From contig OY763044.2 of the NCBI GenBank assembly GCA_963666825.2, forward strand, positions 6,324,001-6,388,000: DNA of 64,000 nt, written 5' to 3'. This DNA is from Saccharicrinis sp963666825. Its GTDB lineage: Bacteria > Bacteroidota > Bacteroidia > Bacteroidales > Marinilabiliaceae. The notes beneath the pieces were generated by a model, which did no database searches, had not been told where the DNA came from, and worked only from the letters and a program-made list of their open reading frames with translations. Positions 18,155 to 27,439 of this stretch are shown one piece after another. Position 1 is the stretch's first letter; each line of letters opens with the position of its first letter. The position numbers and the translations under genes were made by a program.

Positions 18155-20554
18155 ATGAAGATACAAATATTTTTTATTGCATTATTAACCTGTATACATG
18201 GTTATGCAAACAGTAATGAATCCTTTAAGAATGATAGTACGATTAATATAACAGACTTTATGGAGGGAGTTACAAAATGTGATTCCGGATTTATCAATGT
18301 ATATGAAAAGGATACAAAGGTTTTCATTCAAATTCCGGATTCAGTTTTGGGTAGAGATATTTTAACAACTATAACACTGTTAAAAGGGGCACAAAATAAC
18401 AATCGTAAAATGGATAAACGTTTTGGTTATGCCGGTGATTCTATGCACGAAAAACTAGTGAGATTTGAAAAAAACAATGATAGAATTGAGCTTGTTCAAC
18501 CAGAAATTAAGTATACAGAATCAGATAGTGCAGTTTATAAGCAATATTTTCATAGTTTATTAAACCCCGTTATACAGAGCTTTCCAATTGTTGAGAGTAC
18601 GGATGATTCTTATATAATAGATATAACAAATTATTATCTGAATGATTCAGAATTGTTTTCGCTGCAAGGTGTAAAAACCGAATTAGAATTGGGATCTTAT
18701 TTACAAGGTGAATCTTATTCAACTGAAATCGTTAGTTATCCTAGCAACATTAATTTCCGATCCGTACGTTCCTATATGGCTGCTGATCCTAAAGCCAGTT
18801 CATATCCTAAAATGTTATGGGAAGTTGGCTCTTCATGGTTTTTATTACCTAAAGAGCCTATGAAACCACGTTTGTTTGATAAAAGAGTGGGTTACTTCAC
18901 AACTAGTATCAGAGGGCAGATAGATAATAAATATTATAATGAAATTTTTCAGGTGGCTAACAGATGGAGATTAGAGCCAAAACCTGAAGATATTGAAAAA
19001 TATATCAATGGAGAATTAGTAGAACCTCAAAAACCTATTGTTTTCTACGTTGACAAAAACATGCCTTCTTATTTAAAAGAGGGTGTTATACAGGCTGTAA
19101 ACTCATGGCAAAAAGCCTTTGAAGGAACGGGATTTAAAAATGCAATTTATGCATTGCCTGAACCAACAGCTGAAGAAGATCCAGAGTTTTCTATCGATGA
19201 TGCTCGTTATTCAATCATCTCATATAAAGCATCTCCTATTCCAAATGCTTATGGGCCACAGGTTGTTGATCCTCGTTCGGGTGAAATCATTGCTTCTCAT
19301 ATTGCCATTTTTCATTCGGTGATGGACCTGATTCAAATGTGGTATTTTGCCATGTGTAGTCCTACTGACGCCGAGGCCAGAATATATCCGGTGAAACCAG
19401 AGCTGATGAATAAGTTGATTCACACAGTTGTTAAGCACGAGGTGGGACATACTCTAGGTTTACGTCATAATTTTTTAGGCAGTACAATTTATTATACCGA
19501 TAGTTTAAGAAGCAATGAGTTTATTTCCAAAAATGGTATGGGTGCTTCCATTATGGATTATCAGCGTTTTAATTATATAGCACAACCTGAAGATCATATT
19601 AGTCAGGATAATCATTTTCCAAGAATTGGGGTTTACGACAACTTTGCCATAAAATGGGGCTATCAGTATTATAATGATGAATTAACCCCAACTGCAGTTG
19701 GCCAATCATTAAGTGCCTGGGTTGATGAAGAGGTAAAAAAGGGAGGAAGGGATTTTATTGTTGAGACAACTAAAACTGATCCGCGCGTTCAGTCAGAAGA
19801 TAGTAGCAGCGATATTATTTATGCCAGTGAGCTGGGCATGAAAAATCTGAAGTACATTATAAAAAACCTGGAAAGCTGGACTAACGATCAAAGTTCCGAT
19901 GATTATGTGTTGTTACGAAGAAGATATTTGTATGTGATAACACAATATCAGGCCTATATAAATCATGTATTAAGTTTTGTTGGAGGTTATTATACCGAAA
20001 ATTCACTTTGTTCGCATGGTAATAATGTAGATATATACCATGCCTCTTCTTTTGATGAGCAAAAAAGAGCTTTAGAGTTTTTAAATGAATATTATTTTAC
20101 GAGACCTGATTGGTTAATGTCAGCTGCATTTATTAATAAGTTGGATTTTGATATCGATGAAAGAATCTATGGTCCGATGTTTATGGAATTTGGAAAGATT
20201 GTGGTCAGTAATATGTTGTTTTCAACTTCTGTTGCTGTCGATTCAACTTCAATGCATTACGAAGATTTGCAAAAGCTGATGTTTCAATATCTGTTTCTGA
20301 ATTACGATAAAACGGATGCTCTTTCGGAATATACCAGAATACAGCAAAGTACATTTTTATCGCAATTAACTGTTAATGTTGAGAACACAGGTACAATCCC
20401 ATATAATGTAAATCAGTTATTCAGATCGCAGATTTATAAGATCAGAGATTTTGCTTTGCAACATAGCAATTGTAAAAATCAGCTGACGCAAAATCATTAT
20501 AAAGGCATTGTGAACTTTATAAAAATGTGGGAACAGGGAAATCAGAATCTTTAG
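18155..20554 (+). CDS. Zinc-dependent metalloprotease, DUF5117/DUF5118 type
   Basis: The 799-residue protein has a signal peptide (about residues 1-18). Its architecture is that of Bacteroidota zinc-dependent metalloproteases with DUF5118 at the N-terminus, DUF5117 in the middle, and a metzincin-like catalytic domain. The zinc site HEVGHTLGLRHN is complete, with His428, Glu429, His432 and His438. The following SIMDYQRFNY segment supplies the Met-turn. It should be an active extracytoplasmic endopeptidase. It lies downstream of SusCD and immediately upstream of a homologue that has lost the zinc site, so the two may work as an active/inactive pair. Confidence 0.9.
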   Translation: MKIQIFFIALLTCIHGYANSNESFKNDSTINITDFMEGVTKCDSGFINVYEKDTKVFIQIPDSVLGRDILTTITLLKGAQNNNRKMDKRFGYAGDSMHEKLVRFEKNNDRIELVQPEIKYTESDSAVYKQYFHSLLNPVIQSFPIVESTDDSYIIDITNYYLNDSELFSLQGVKTELELGSYLQGESYSTEIVSYPSNINFRSVRSYMAADPKASSYPKMLWEVGSSWFLLPKEPMKPRLFDKRVGYFTTSIRGQIDNKYYNEIFQVANRWRLEPKPEDIEKYINGELVEPQKPIVFYVDKNMPSYLKEGVIQAVNSWQKAFEGTGFKNAIYALPEPTAEEDPEFSIDDARYSIISYKASPIPNAYGPQVVDPRSGEIIASHIAIFHSVMDLIQMWYFAMCSPTDAEARIYPVKPELMNKLIHTVVKHEVGHTLGLRHNFLGSTIYYTDSLRSNEFISKNGMGASIMDYQRFNYIAQPEDHISQDNHFPRIGVYDNFAIKWGYQYYNDELTPTAVGQSLSAWVDEEVKKGGRDFIVETTKTDPRVQSEDSSSDIIYASELGMKNLKYIIKNLESWTNDQSSDDYVLLRRRYLYVITQYQAYINHVLSFVGGYYTENSLCSHGNNVDIYHASSFDEQKRALEFLNEYYFTRPDWLMSAAFINKLDFDIDERIYGPMFMEFGKIVVSNMLFSTSVAVDSTSMHYEDLQKLMFQYLFLNYDKTDALSEYTRIQQSTFLSQLTVNVENTGTIPYNVNQLFRSQIYKIRDFALQHSNCKNQLTQNHYKGIVNFIKMWEQGNQNL

Positions 20555-20640
20555 TCATAAATCAGATATAGGTATAAAAAGTCATCAGATCAAATTTCCA
20601 TATAAAAGGATGCTTCATATTTGGTGATGTTTATTCTGCA

Positions 20641-22977
20641 ATGAAAATAAATTACAAAAGCATGCAAAACAAGATAAGTTTACTATATATAATAATGCTG
20701 TTGATATCGCAGGTATCAATGGCTCAGAGCGAGAATAAGCCAATGGCCTTTGATGAGTTTTTCGATGCTAAAAAAATGCATGAAGAAAAAGGTCAGTTTA
20801 ATATTTATTCTGCAGATGACAGGTATTATATCGAAATTCAGGAAAAGGATCTAGGTGATGAATTATTTGTGTCATCGCATATTGTTAGAGGTACAATTAG
20901 TAACGTTTCTTCCCAGTCGGGTATTTATTATTTTAAAAAAGGACGAAATAACACTTTAGATCTGTATCAAAATAAATCCACCACGTTTGCTAATGATTCA
21001 GTGGATTTAAATATGGTTGAAGCCATTAAAAGTTCAGGCTTAATACCCGTGTATAAATCATATAATGTGGTTGCTTTAGGTGAAAGTAAAAAATCATATA
21101 TCATCGAAATAACACAAGAACTTTCGGCTACCAATGGACTGTTTAGTTTGTCAAATCCCGGTCCGGTAACCAGTCCTGATCCTTCAAGATCAGGAGTTCG
21201 AAATGTAAAGGCCATGGATAAAGGCGTGGTATTTACATCGTATGCAACTCAAAGCAATTTTGGACAGGGACAAAATGGTAAAGATGAAAATTATGTTTCT
21301 ACTTATGAGATTCAGATGTTGATTCAAAAAGTTCCGGAACATGAGGTTACAATGAAAAAAGACCACAGCGCTTATGGTTTTAATACAGTAGAACATGTTA
21401 TTTACAATACTGAAAATTACAGAGCTGATAAACTGAATTATATTAAAAAGTGGAGTTTGTCCACTGATGCTAAAGGGCATAAGCTACAAGCAAAAGGAAT
21501 TGCTGTTGAACCACAGACTCCCATTAAAGTTTGGATTGATCCAGTTACACCAAATACGTTTGTTGAATGCGTAAAATCAGCTTTAAATCAATGGGAAGGT
21601 GCTTTTGAAAAAGCAGGATGGAAAAATGTATTTCAATATGTAAGTGATAATAATCTGGAATATAAGAAGATCAATTTTTATTGGGGATATGCTTATAATG
21701 ATAATCAAAAAGCTATAATCGAAGATCCTGTTTCCGGAGAAATATTAGGTGCCAGCATTAACTTTATGGATGAATCGGCAAAAATGGCTTTGGTAAATTA
21801 TTTCTTGCTATGTGGTATGACTGATCCTGTTATGCAGAAGAATTATAATGATATAGATTTGCGTAAAAGAATTATGACCTCAAAACTTGCCGGTTTAATG
21901 GGAGAGGTTTTGGGTATTAAAGCCAATTATCCGGCAGTAACAGCCTTTTCTCCTCAACAGCTTAGAAATGAAGAATGGCTAAAAAAATATGGACCGTCGG
22001 CAACTGTGGTGGGTGCTCAGATGCCCAATTACCTGGTTCAACCAACAGATCATATTTCTCCTGAATATTTTTGGGCAAAGGTATCCATGTATGATTACGA
22101 TGCCATTGCATACATGTATGGCAATAAAACAACTTCTCCTTCATTAAAACAGACTTATTATGCTGAAGCTTCGAAGACTGATCCTTACGCTCAGGCAACC
22201 TTTGTTTCAAATGATCTGCTGAAAGCAAGCGAGTTGGGTATTCAAAATTTAAAGCAGGTTTACAACCATATTCCTGAAATCGTTAGTAATTGGAATGATT
22301 ATTCAAATACGTCCAATGATATTATAAAATTTGTTTCGCAAGCATTTTCAATGTATCAGTATTTTGTAAACCAACAAGCTGCGATGGTTGGTGGTAAAAT
22401 GAAAAGAACTGTGATCAGGGGCGAAAATGAAATTCCGGTAAAGTATATATCTAAAAATACTCAGCTTGAGGCTTTGGCAGCAATAGAAAAGTGTGTGTTT
22501 AATGGTTTTCCGGAATGGATGAATAATGAAGGTATAATGAAAATTCAACCGGTAGATTTGAATAAGTTTTATGTTGATATGTCGTATAATGTGATGAGAA
22601 ACTTATTGAAAAAAGAAGTTCTGTCGTCATTAACTGATGCCGAAAACCAAATGGGTGACAAGGCTTTTACCTGTTATGATCTGTTTCAATTTTTAGATAG
22701 GGTTGTATTTCATAATTTTAATCCTTCAGATAAGCTGACTACTCCGCAAATGAGTATTCAATTAGCATTGGTTAATATTATAGCTGAAAATGCCAATGAA
22801 AATAATATTGCAGGAGGTGTTAATGATTTGTCTGCAGCCATTCAATTGTATCTAATTCAGACCAAAGAAAACATTGAAAAGATGATTGAAAAAGATAATG
22901 TCAGTCTGGAGATGAAAAACAATGGTAAACTGATGTTGTTGCGTATGAACAGAGCCTATTTTAATAAAACACTTTAA
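20641..22977 (+). CDS. Catalytically dead paralogue of the DUF5117-type metalloprotease
   Basis: The 778-residue protein shares layout with the preceding protease. Both have a signal peptide, DUF5118 and DUF5117-like regions, a NAL/SWQ(W)E segment and the middle motif ending in TDHIS. Both also have the SELGIQNLKQV / SELGMKNLKYI segment after the catalytic part. At the site equivalent to HEVGHTLGLRH it reads GLMGEVLGIKA around residues 418-428. All three zinc histidines and the catalytic glutamate are replaced. It cannot use the normal mechanism and is probably a pseudoenzyme that binds substrate or partners with the active protease. It is followed after 11 bases by the thioredoxin/S9 gene. 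Confidence 0.85.
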   Translation: MKINYKSMQNKISLLYIIMLLISQVSMAQSENKPMAFDEFFDAKKMHEEKGQFNIYSADDRYYIEIQEKDLGDELFVSSHIVRGTISNVSSQSGIYYFKKGRNNTLDLYQNKSTTFANDSVDLNMVEAIKSSGLIPVYKSYNVVALGESKKSYIIEITQELSATNGLFSLSNPGPVTSPDPSRSGVRNVKAMDKGVVFTSYATQSNFGQGQNGKDENYVSTYEIQMLIQKVPEHEVTMKKDHSAYGFNTVEHVIYNTENYRADKLNYIKKWSLSTDAKGHKLQAKGIAVEPQTPIKVWIDPVTPNTFVECVKSALNQWEGAFEKAGWKNVFQYVSDNNLEYKKINFYWGYAYNDNQKAIIEDPVSGEILGASINFMDESAKMALVNYFLLCGMTDPVMQKNYNDIDLRKRIMTSKLAGLMGEVLGIKANYPAVTAFSPQQLRNEEWLKKYGPSATVVGAQMPNYLVQPTDHISPEYFWAKVSMYDYDAIAYMYGNKTTSPSLKQTYYAEASKTDPYAQATFVSNDLLKASELGIQNLKQVYNHIPEIVSNWNDYSNTSNDIIKFVSQAFSMYQYFVNQQAAMVGGKMKRTVIRGENEIPVKYISKNTQLEALAAIEKCVFNGFPEWMNNEGIMKIQPVDLNKFYVDMSYNVMRNLLKKEVLSSLTDAENQMGDKAFTCYDLFQFLDRVVFHNFNPSDKLTTPQMSIQLALVNIIAENANENNIAGGVNDLSAAIQLYLIQTKENIEKMIEKDNVSLEMKNNGKLMLLRMNRAYFNKTL

Positions 22978-22988
22978 AGGTATTAAGG

Positions 22989-25900
22989 ATGTGGAATAAA
23001 GTCTATAGCATATTATTGTACTGCCTGATTATGGGTAGTACAATAACAGCCCAAAACAAGAAAATACAATTTAAACATGATGCTGTTGATGTACTTTTAA
23101 AAGAAGCTAAAATCCAAAATAAGTTAGTTTTTATTGATTGTTACACCTCGTGGTGCGGGCCATGCAAGTATATGGCTAAAAATATATTCACACTGGATTC
23201 CGTTGCTGATTTTATGAATAGCAATTTTATTTCAGCTAAACTGGATATGGAATCAGATGAGGGTATTGTTATCGGTAAAAAATACAAAGTCGGAGCTTAT
23301 CCTACTTATTTATTTGTAGATGGATATGGAAACCTGATATATAAATTTATTGGTGCAATGAGCGGCAGTGAATTTATGGACAGTGCCAAGGTTAGTTTAA
23401 ATCCCAAAAATCAATACTTGTCTATGAATAATAAGTATAAAAGTGGTCGATATGATAATGCTTTTATACGTGAATATATAAAACTCAAATTTGCAAAGAG
23501 TGAGGTAGATGAAGGGAAAAAGATAGCAAAAGACTATTTTGCAAAGTTATCGCAAGAGGAAAAGTGCAAAAAAGAAAATTGGTTACTATTTGGAAAAAGT
23601 TCATTTAGTTATTACATAGCCGGTACTAATAGCCGGAATACAAATTATCTGATAGATCACTGGAGCGATTTTCTGCAAAATAACCCGGATTCAGCTGTAT
23701 ATACAGAAATTGCGCAAAATTATAGAAACATTGCAACTGATGCTTTTAATGGCAGATTTTTCAGTTCTTTTGGAAGGAACCCGGAAGATTTTGATCATTT
23801 TAAACAGCAAATTAAAAATGTAGAGACTTTACCCGATAAAGCGGAATTATTGCAATTAATGGATATTGCCAAGTCAGTTTGTAATAATGATACTGCTACT
23901 GTAATACAACTGATTTCGAATCATGTAATGGATTTTACTGCAGAGAGCCAGCAAACCTTATTTGATTTTTTTGGTTTTTATTTAAATTTTCAAAAATCAT
24001 TTAGTTCTGATGTATATGAAATATTCCGTAAGATTATTTTAAGTAATAAAAATACCAATCTGGTAAATTATGCTAACACATATGTAAAAGGTCAGAATCC
24101 TCACCTTGAAAAATTTGATGCAGAAAACTTGAAAAATAAATACGATCAAAAAAGCATCATTCCGTTTTTTCACCCTCAATTACCACTGTGTTACTTTAGT
24201 TATAGTTCAGCATATAAGCAATCTCGGTTTATGTCTTTTGATACTGAAAATGGAACAACTGAGATTATCAATAAGCAAGAAGTGGATTCGGTGATGTTGT
24301 CACTGAATATGGATACTTCATATGTTTCATTTTATCCGGCTTTTAATGCTGATGGTTTGGTTGTTGATGTAAATACCAGTAAGAAAAACTATACGTATCT
24401 TCCAAAGGAGAGAAAAATAGTTGATGCTATTGTTAAAGAATATCCTCCTGTATTATGGGGATTATCTCCGGATAAAAAGTATGAAGTTCTTGAAAAAAAT
24501 TACAATCTGTATATCCGAAATTTAAAAGACTCTACAGAAACGCAACTAACTTTTGATGGAGATGCTGATGCGATGTATCAGTTAGCTAATTTAAAGTGGT
24601 TATCAAAAAAAGGAAAGTTTATTATATATGTTAATGATAACAGAGGTGTAAGAGAAATGACGGTTGTTAATTCAGCAGCTAAACCTTATCCTTATGCCAG
24701 AAGCTATAAAGATGCACTCCCCGGAGATTCAGTATTTTCAAATAATATACTCTTTTTAGGAGATGTAAAATCAAAGAGCATTAAAAAAGTTGAAACTGAT
24801 CATTGGAAAGGGCAGGAGTTGTTTCCTTTAACAAGGACAGATAATGATGACTTGTTCTACTTTACCCGCCTAAAACGTACCCACGATGAAATAGAGCTGT
24901 GCTCAGTAAATGCTAATGGAGAGGTAAAAACCATCGTAAGTGAAAAGTGTGTACCTAACTTCAATGATATGATGTTTAGCTGTAAAATCATAAATAAAGG
25001 TAAGGACATATTGTTTTGGTCGGACAGAACAGGATGGGGACATTACTACCGCTACGATCAAAATGGAAAGCTTTTAAACTCATTATCTGCTGGCGAATGG
25101 ACGGCAGGAAATATAGCAAAGTTCGATGAAGAAAAGCAAGAGGTTTATTTTTATGGTTATGGCAAGGATAAAAAAATGAATCCTAATTATGCCCAACTTT
25201 ATAAAGTGAATATGGATGGTAGTCATTTGACTTTATTAACTCCCGAGAATGCAGATCACCATGTTTTTATTCATACCAAAGGAAACCTGATGATTGATAA
25301 TTATTCGCGTATTGATACCGTTCCATTGGTTATAGCCAGAGATTGTGATGGTAATTTTGTTGATACTGTGATGAAACCGGATATTAATGAGTTACTAAAC
25401 TATGGATGGAAGTTACCGGAACAATTCACCATTAAGGCTGCTGACAATGAAACTGATTTGTATGGGATTATGTGGAAGCCTTTTGATTTTGATCCGAATA
25501 AAAAATATCCAATCATATCGCAAGTGTATCCGGGCCCTTTTACAGAAACCGTGTGGACTGATTTTACCGTGTTAGATAAATACCAGAATGCAGCATTGGC
25601 TCAGCGAGGGTTTATTGTGGTTTGCTTTGGACATAGGGGAAGTTCACCAATCCGAAATAAAGCGTATGCATCCTATGGATTTGGAAACCTAAGAGATTAT
25701 CCTTTGGCTGATGATAAGTATGGCATAGAACAATTAGCTCGAAGATATTCATTTATAGACTCTACCAGGGTTGGAATATTGGGACATTCAGGGGGGGCTT
25801 TTATGGCAGTAACAGCCATGTGTACTTATCCTGATTTTTATAAAGTGGCAGTGGCTTCATCCGGAAATTATGATAATACCATTTACCACAAAAATTGGGG

Positions 25901-26177
25901 CGAGTATTACCAGGGTATTGGTGAGGACTTACAATTTAAAGTGAAGTCGCCTATGGAGTTGGCTGGTAACCTAAAAGGTAAACTATTATTGGTAACTGGA
26001 GAATCGGATACCAACGTTAATCCATCGCATACTTACCGTATGGTAGATGCATTGGTTCATGCAGATAAGAATTTTGATTTACTGGTACTACCTGGTCAGG
26101 AGCATCATTATTTAGATGCTTATAACAATTATTTTGAACGAAGAAAACGTGATTATTTCACCAAGTATTTAAAATAA
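22989..26177 (+). CDS. Thioredoxin-domain / S9 prolyl-oligopeptidase fusion
   Basis: The 1062-residue exported protein starts with a signal peptide and a thioredoxin-like domain at about residues 20-125 whose active site CGPC is at 56-59, followed by a cis-Pro region (GAYPTY). A helical linker, a WD-like beta-propeller region of the DPP IV type (residues about 390-770), and a C-terminal alpha/beta-hydrolase domain come next. The nucleophile elbow GHSGG places the serine at 934; the Asp of ESDTNVNP and the His of GQEHHY complete the triad. S9 enzymes cut short peptides, often after proline. The thioredoxin half might reduce disulfides in the same substrates. It closes the locus of two metalloprotease homologues. 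Confidence 0.88.
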   Translation: MWNKVYSILLYCLIMGSTITAQNKKIQFKHDAVDVLLKEAKIQNKLVFIDCYTSWCGPCKYMAKNIFTLDSVADFMNSNFISAKLDMESDEGIVIGKKYKVGAYPTYLFVDGYGNLIYKFIGAMSGSEFMDSAKVSLNPKNQYLSMNNKYKSGRYDNAFIREYIKLKFAKSEVDEGKKIAKDYFAKLSQEEKCKKENWLLFGKSSFSYYIAGTNSRNTNYLIDHWSDFLQNNPDSAVYTEIAQNYRNIATDAFNGRFFSSFGRNPEDFDHFKQQIKNVETLPDKAELLQLMDIAKSVCNNDTATVIQLISNHVMDFTAESQQTLFDFFGFYLNFQKSFSSDVYEIFRKIILSNKNTNLVNYANTYVKGQNPHLEKFDAENLKNKYDQKSIIPFFHPQLPLCYFSYSSAYKQSRFMSFDTENGTTEIINKQEVDSVMLSLNMDTSYVSFYPAFNADGLVVDVNTSKKNYTYLPKERKIVDAIVKEYPPVLWGLSPDKKYEVLEKNYNLYIRNLKDSTETQLTFDGDADAMYQLANLKWLSKKGKFIIYVNDNRGVREMTVVNSAAKPYPYARSYKDALPGDSVFSNNILFLGDVKSKSIKKVETDHWKGQELFPLTRTDNDDLFYFTRLKRTHDEIELCSVNANGEVKTIVSEKCVPNFNDMMFSCKIINKGKDILFWSDRTGWGHYYRYDQNGKLLNSLSAGEWTAGNIAKFDEEKQEVYFYGYGKDKKMNPNYAQLYKVNMDGSHLTLLTPENADHHVFIHTKGNLMIDNYSRIDTVPLVIARDCDGNFVDTVMKPDINELLNYGWKLPEQFTIKAADNETDLYGIMWKPFDFDPNKKYPIISQVYPGPFTETVWTDFTVLDKYQNAALAQRGFIVVCFGHRGSSPIRNKAYASYGFGNLRDYPLADDKYGIEQLARRYSFIDSTRVGILGHSGGAFMAVTAMCTYPDFYKVAVASSGNYDNTIYHKNWGEYYQGIGEDLQFKVKSPMELAGNLKGKLLLVTGESDTNVNPSHTYRMVDALVHADKNFDLLVLPGQEHHYLDAYNNYFERRKRDYFTKYLK

Positions 26178-26223
26178 ATAGGCATAAAAATATCATCGAA
26201 CCTTTCATGGGTTTATTTCCATA

Positions 26224-26336
26224 AACTAAATATTAGCAAAAGTATTTAGTTTAGATCTGCAATAGGGTTTTAAATGATTATAGATAGGGCATAAATTAAT
26301 TAGTGTATATGAAACTCATATTGCAGATCTTTTTTA
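26224..26336 (+). terminator. Two hairpins after the S9 gene, the second with a T run
   Basis: aactaaata at 26225-26233 pairs with tatttagtt at 26243-26251. Next, agatctgcaata at 26253-26264 pairs perfectly with tattgcagatct at 26319-26330 and is followed by TTTTTT. The long loop is unusual for an intrinsic terminator, but the stem and T-run fit the end of the uptake-locus transcript. Confidence 0.5.
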
Positions 26337-26416
26337 AGTACGAAATAATGTGCTTGAAAATGAATATGTTAAGTGTGTGGTCTTATTTTTGAGACAAAAT
26401 TATTTACTAAATGACT

Positions 26417-26450
26417 AAAAGTTACAATAATATTATTGTAACTTTTTTTT
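26417..26450. terminator. Palindromic terminator
   Basis: A 30-bp perfect palindrome centred on 26431/26432 (aaaagttacaataat and its complement) is followed by further T residues up to 26450. It works as an intrinsic terminator in the forward direction. Confidence 0.7.
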
Positions 26451-26634
26451 CGTTGTATGAGACAAATATACAGGGTTTTATGTTTTTTTAGATTTGTTGA
26501 ATTTAATGCTTATCCGTTATTGTTAATTCAATATTCCTGAAAACATAAAAAATGAGCCAAAATATTCCGGAAATGGCTCGTTTAAGCTAAAAATATTCCA
26601 CAAAACTATCATTTTAACACTTTTTGGTGACTTT

Positions 26635-26820
26635 CTCCACAGGTTCTCCACTACCGCTCCACTAATTCTTCGCATTTCTCCACAGGCGCCCCACTAGTTC
26701 TTCACACCTGCTCCATATTTGCTCCTACATTGCTTCGTAACAGCTCCACACGTTTCCACAGCTTGTTCGTCATCTCTTCGCTATCTCTTTGCTATAGGTT
26801 TGCGAAGAGATAGCGAAGAG
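26635..26820. repeat. Helically phased 10-11-bp repeat array B, with inverted arm
   Basis: Fifteen degenerate copies of a CTCCAC/CTTCGC-type hexamer start at 26635, 26646, 26657, 26668, 26678, 26689, 26700, 26711, 26722, 26733, 26744, 26754, 26765, 26776 and 26787. Every step is 10 or 11 bases. The end folds back: ctcttcgctatctctttgc at 26774-26792 is complementary, with one mismatch, to gcgaagagatagcgaagag at 26802-26820. The surrounding gap 26178-27439 has no gene that I can support. Confidence 0.8.
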
Positions 26821-26978
26821 TTGTAAAAGAAAATGTGAGGTTGTTACGAGGGGGAGTCGAAGCAGACTTAATCAAATAATAAAGAATTGTATATTGAAAG
26901 TAATAGATTTTGAAGTATGCTTGATTACAATGCTTTGGGGATTTAGTAGGTTTTTTCAAGAAGATGATTCAATAAGTT

Positions 26979-27030
26979 AAACGCTTATAAACGTATATAA
27001 ACGCTTATTAAACGTTTATAAACACTTACT
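26979..27030. repeat. Short AAACG repeat phased at 10-11 bp
   Basis: AAACG or AAACA begins at 26979, 26989, 26999, 27010 and 27020, giving units like AAACGCTTAT, AAACGTATAT and AAACGTTTAT. It lies 160 bases beyond array B and shares its spacing but not its motif. Confidence 0.65.
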
Positions 27031-27367
27031 AAGTATGTGGTTCAAAAAATAACCTAGTAAATGTAGTTTATTTGGACTAAAAGTTTTGTTAAATACATAT
27101 GGAGAATTATCTTTAACGGATAAATGAAGAAAGAGGGGATGAAACTGTTACAATTTTAGACTAAACTTAGACAATGAACTATGAATTGTAACTGAGCGAA
27201 CGAAGTATATATTTAATTGTACATTGAATAATATAATATCAAGCAAAAAAACAACGTAAAGCCATTGTATATAAATAAGATATCTTCCTGGTGTGTGGTG
27301 TTTAAAGTGTTGAAGGTGAGTGTGTACAATGAATAAATATCAAATAAATTATTGTTCAACAACAAAA

Positions 27368-27375
27368 TACATTTG
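27368..27375 (+). promoter_or_regulatory. Possible -7 box of the S41 peptidase gene
   Basis: TACATTTG matches TAnnTTTG 65 bases upstream of the start codon at 27440. A -33 partner at proper spacing is not clear. Confidence 0.4.
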
Positions 27376-27439
27376 CGATCTAAACGTAACCTTATGACGG
27401 TTATGGAAAAGTTACCTGCAAGCAAAAAAACTGCATATC

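Noticed and set aside
26635..26820. CRISPR-like array
   Set aside because: There are no constant repeats with unique spacers; the 10-11-base units are degenerate, and no cas gene is in the window.
27213..27425. 70-codon minus-strand frame before the S41 gene
   Set aside because: It covers the likely promoter region of the S41 gene, has no recognisable domain and is AT-driven.
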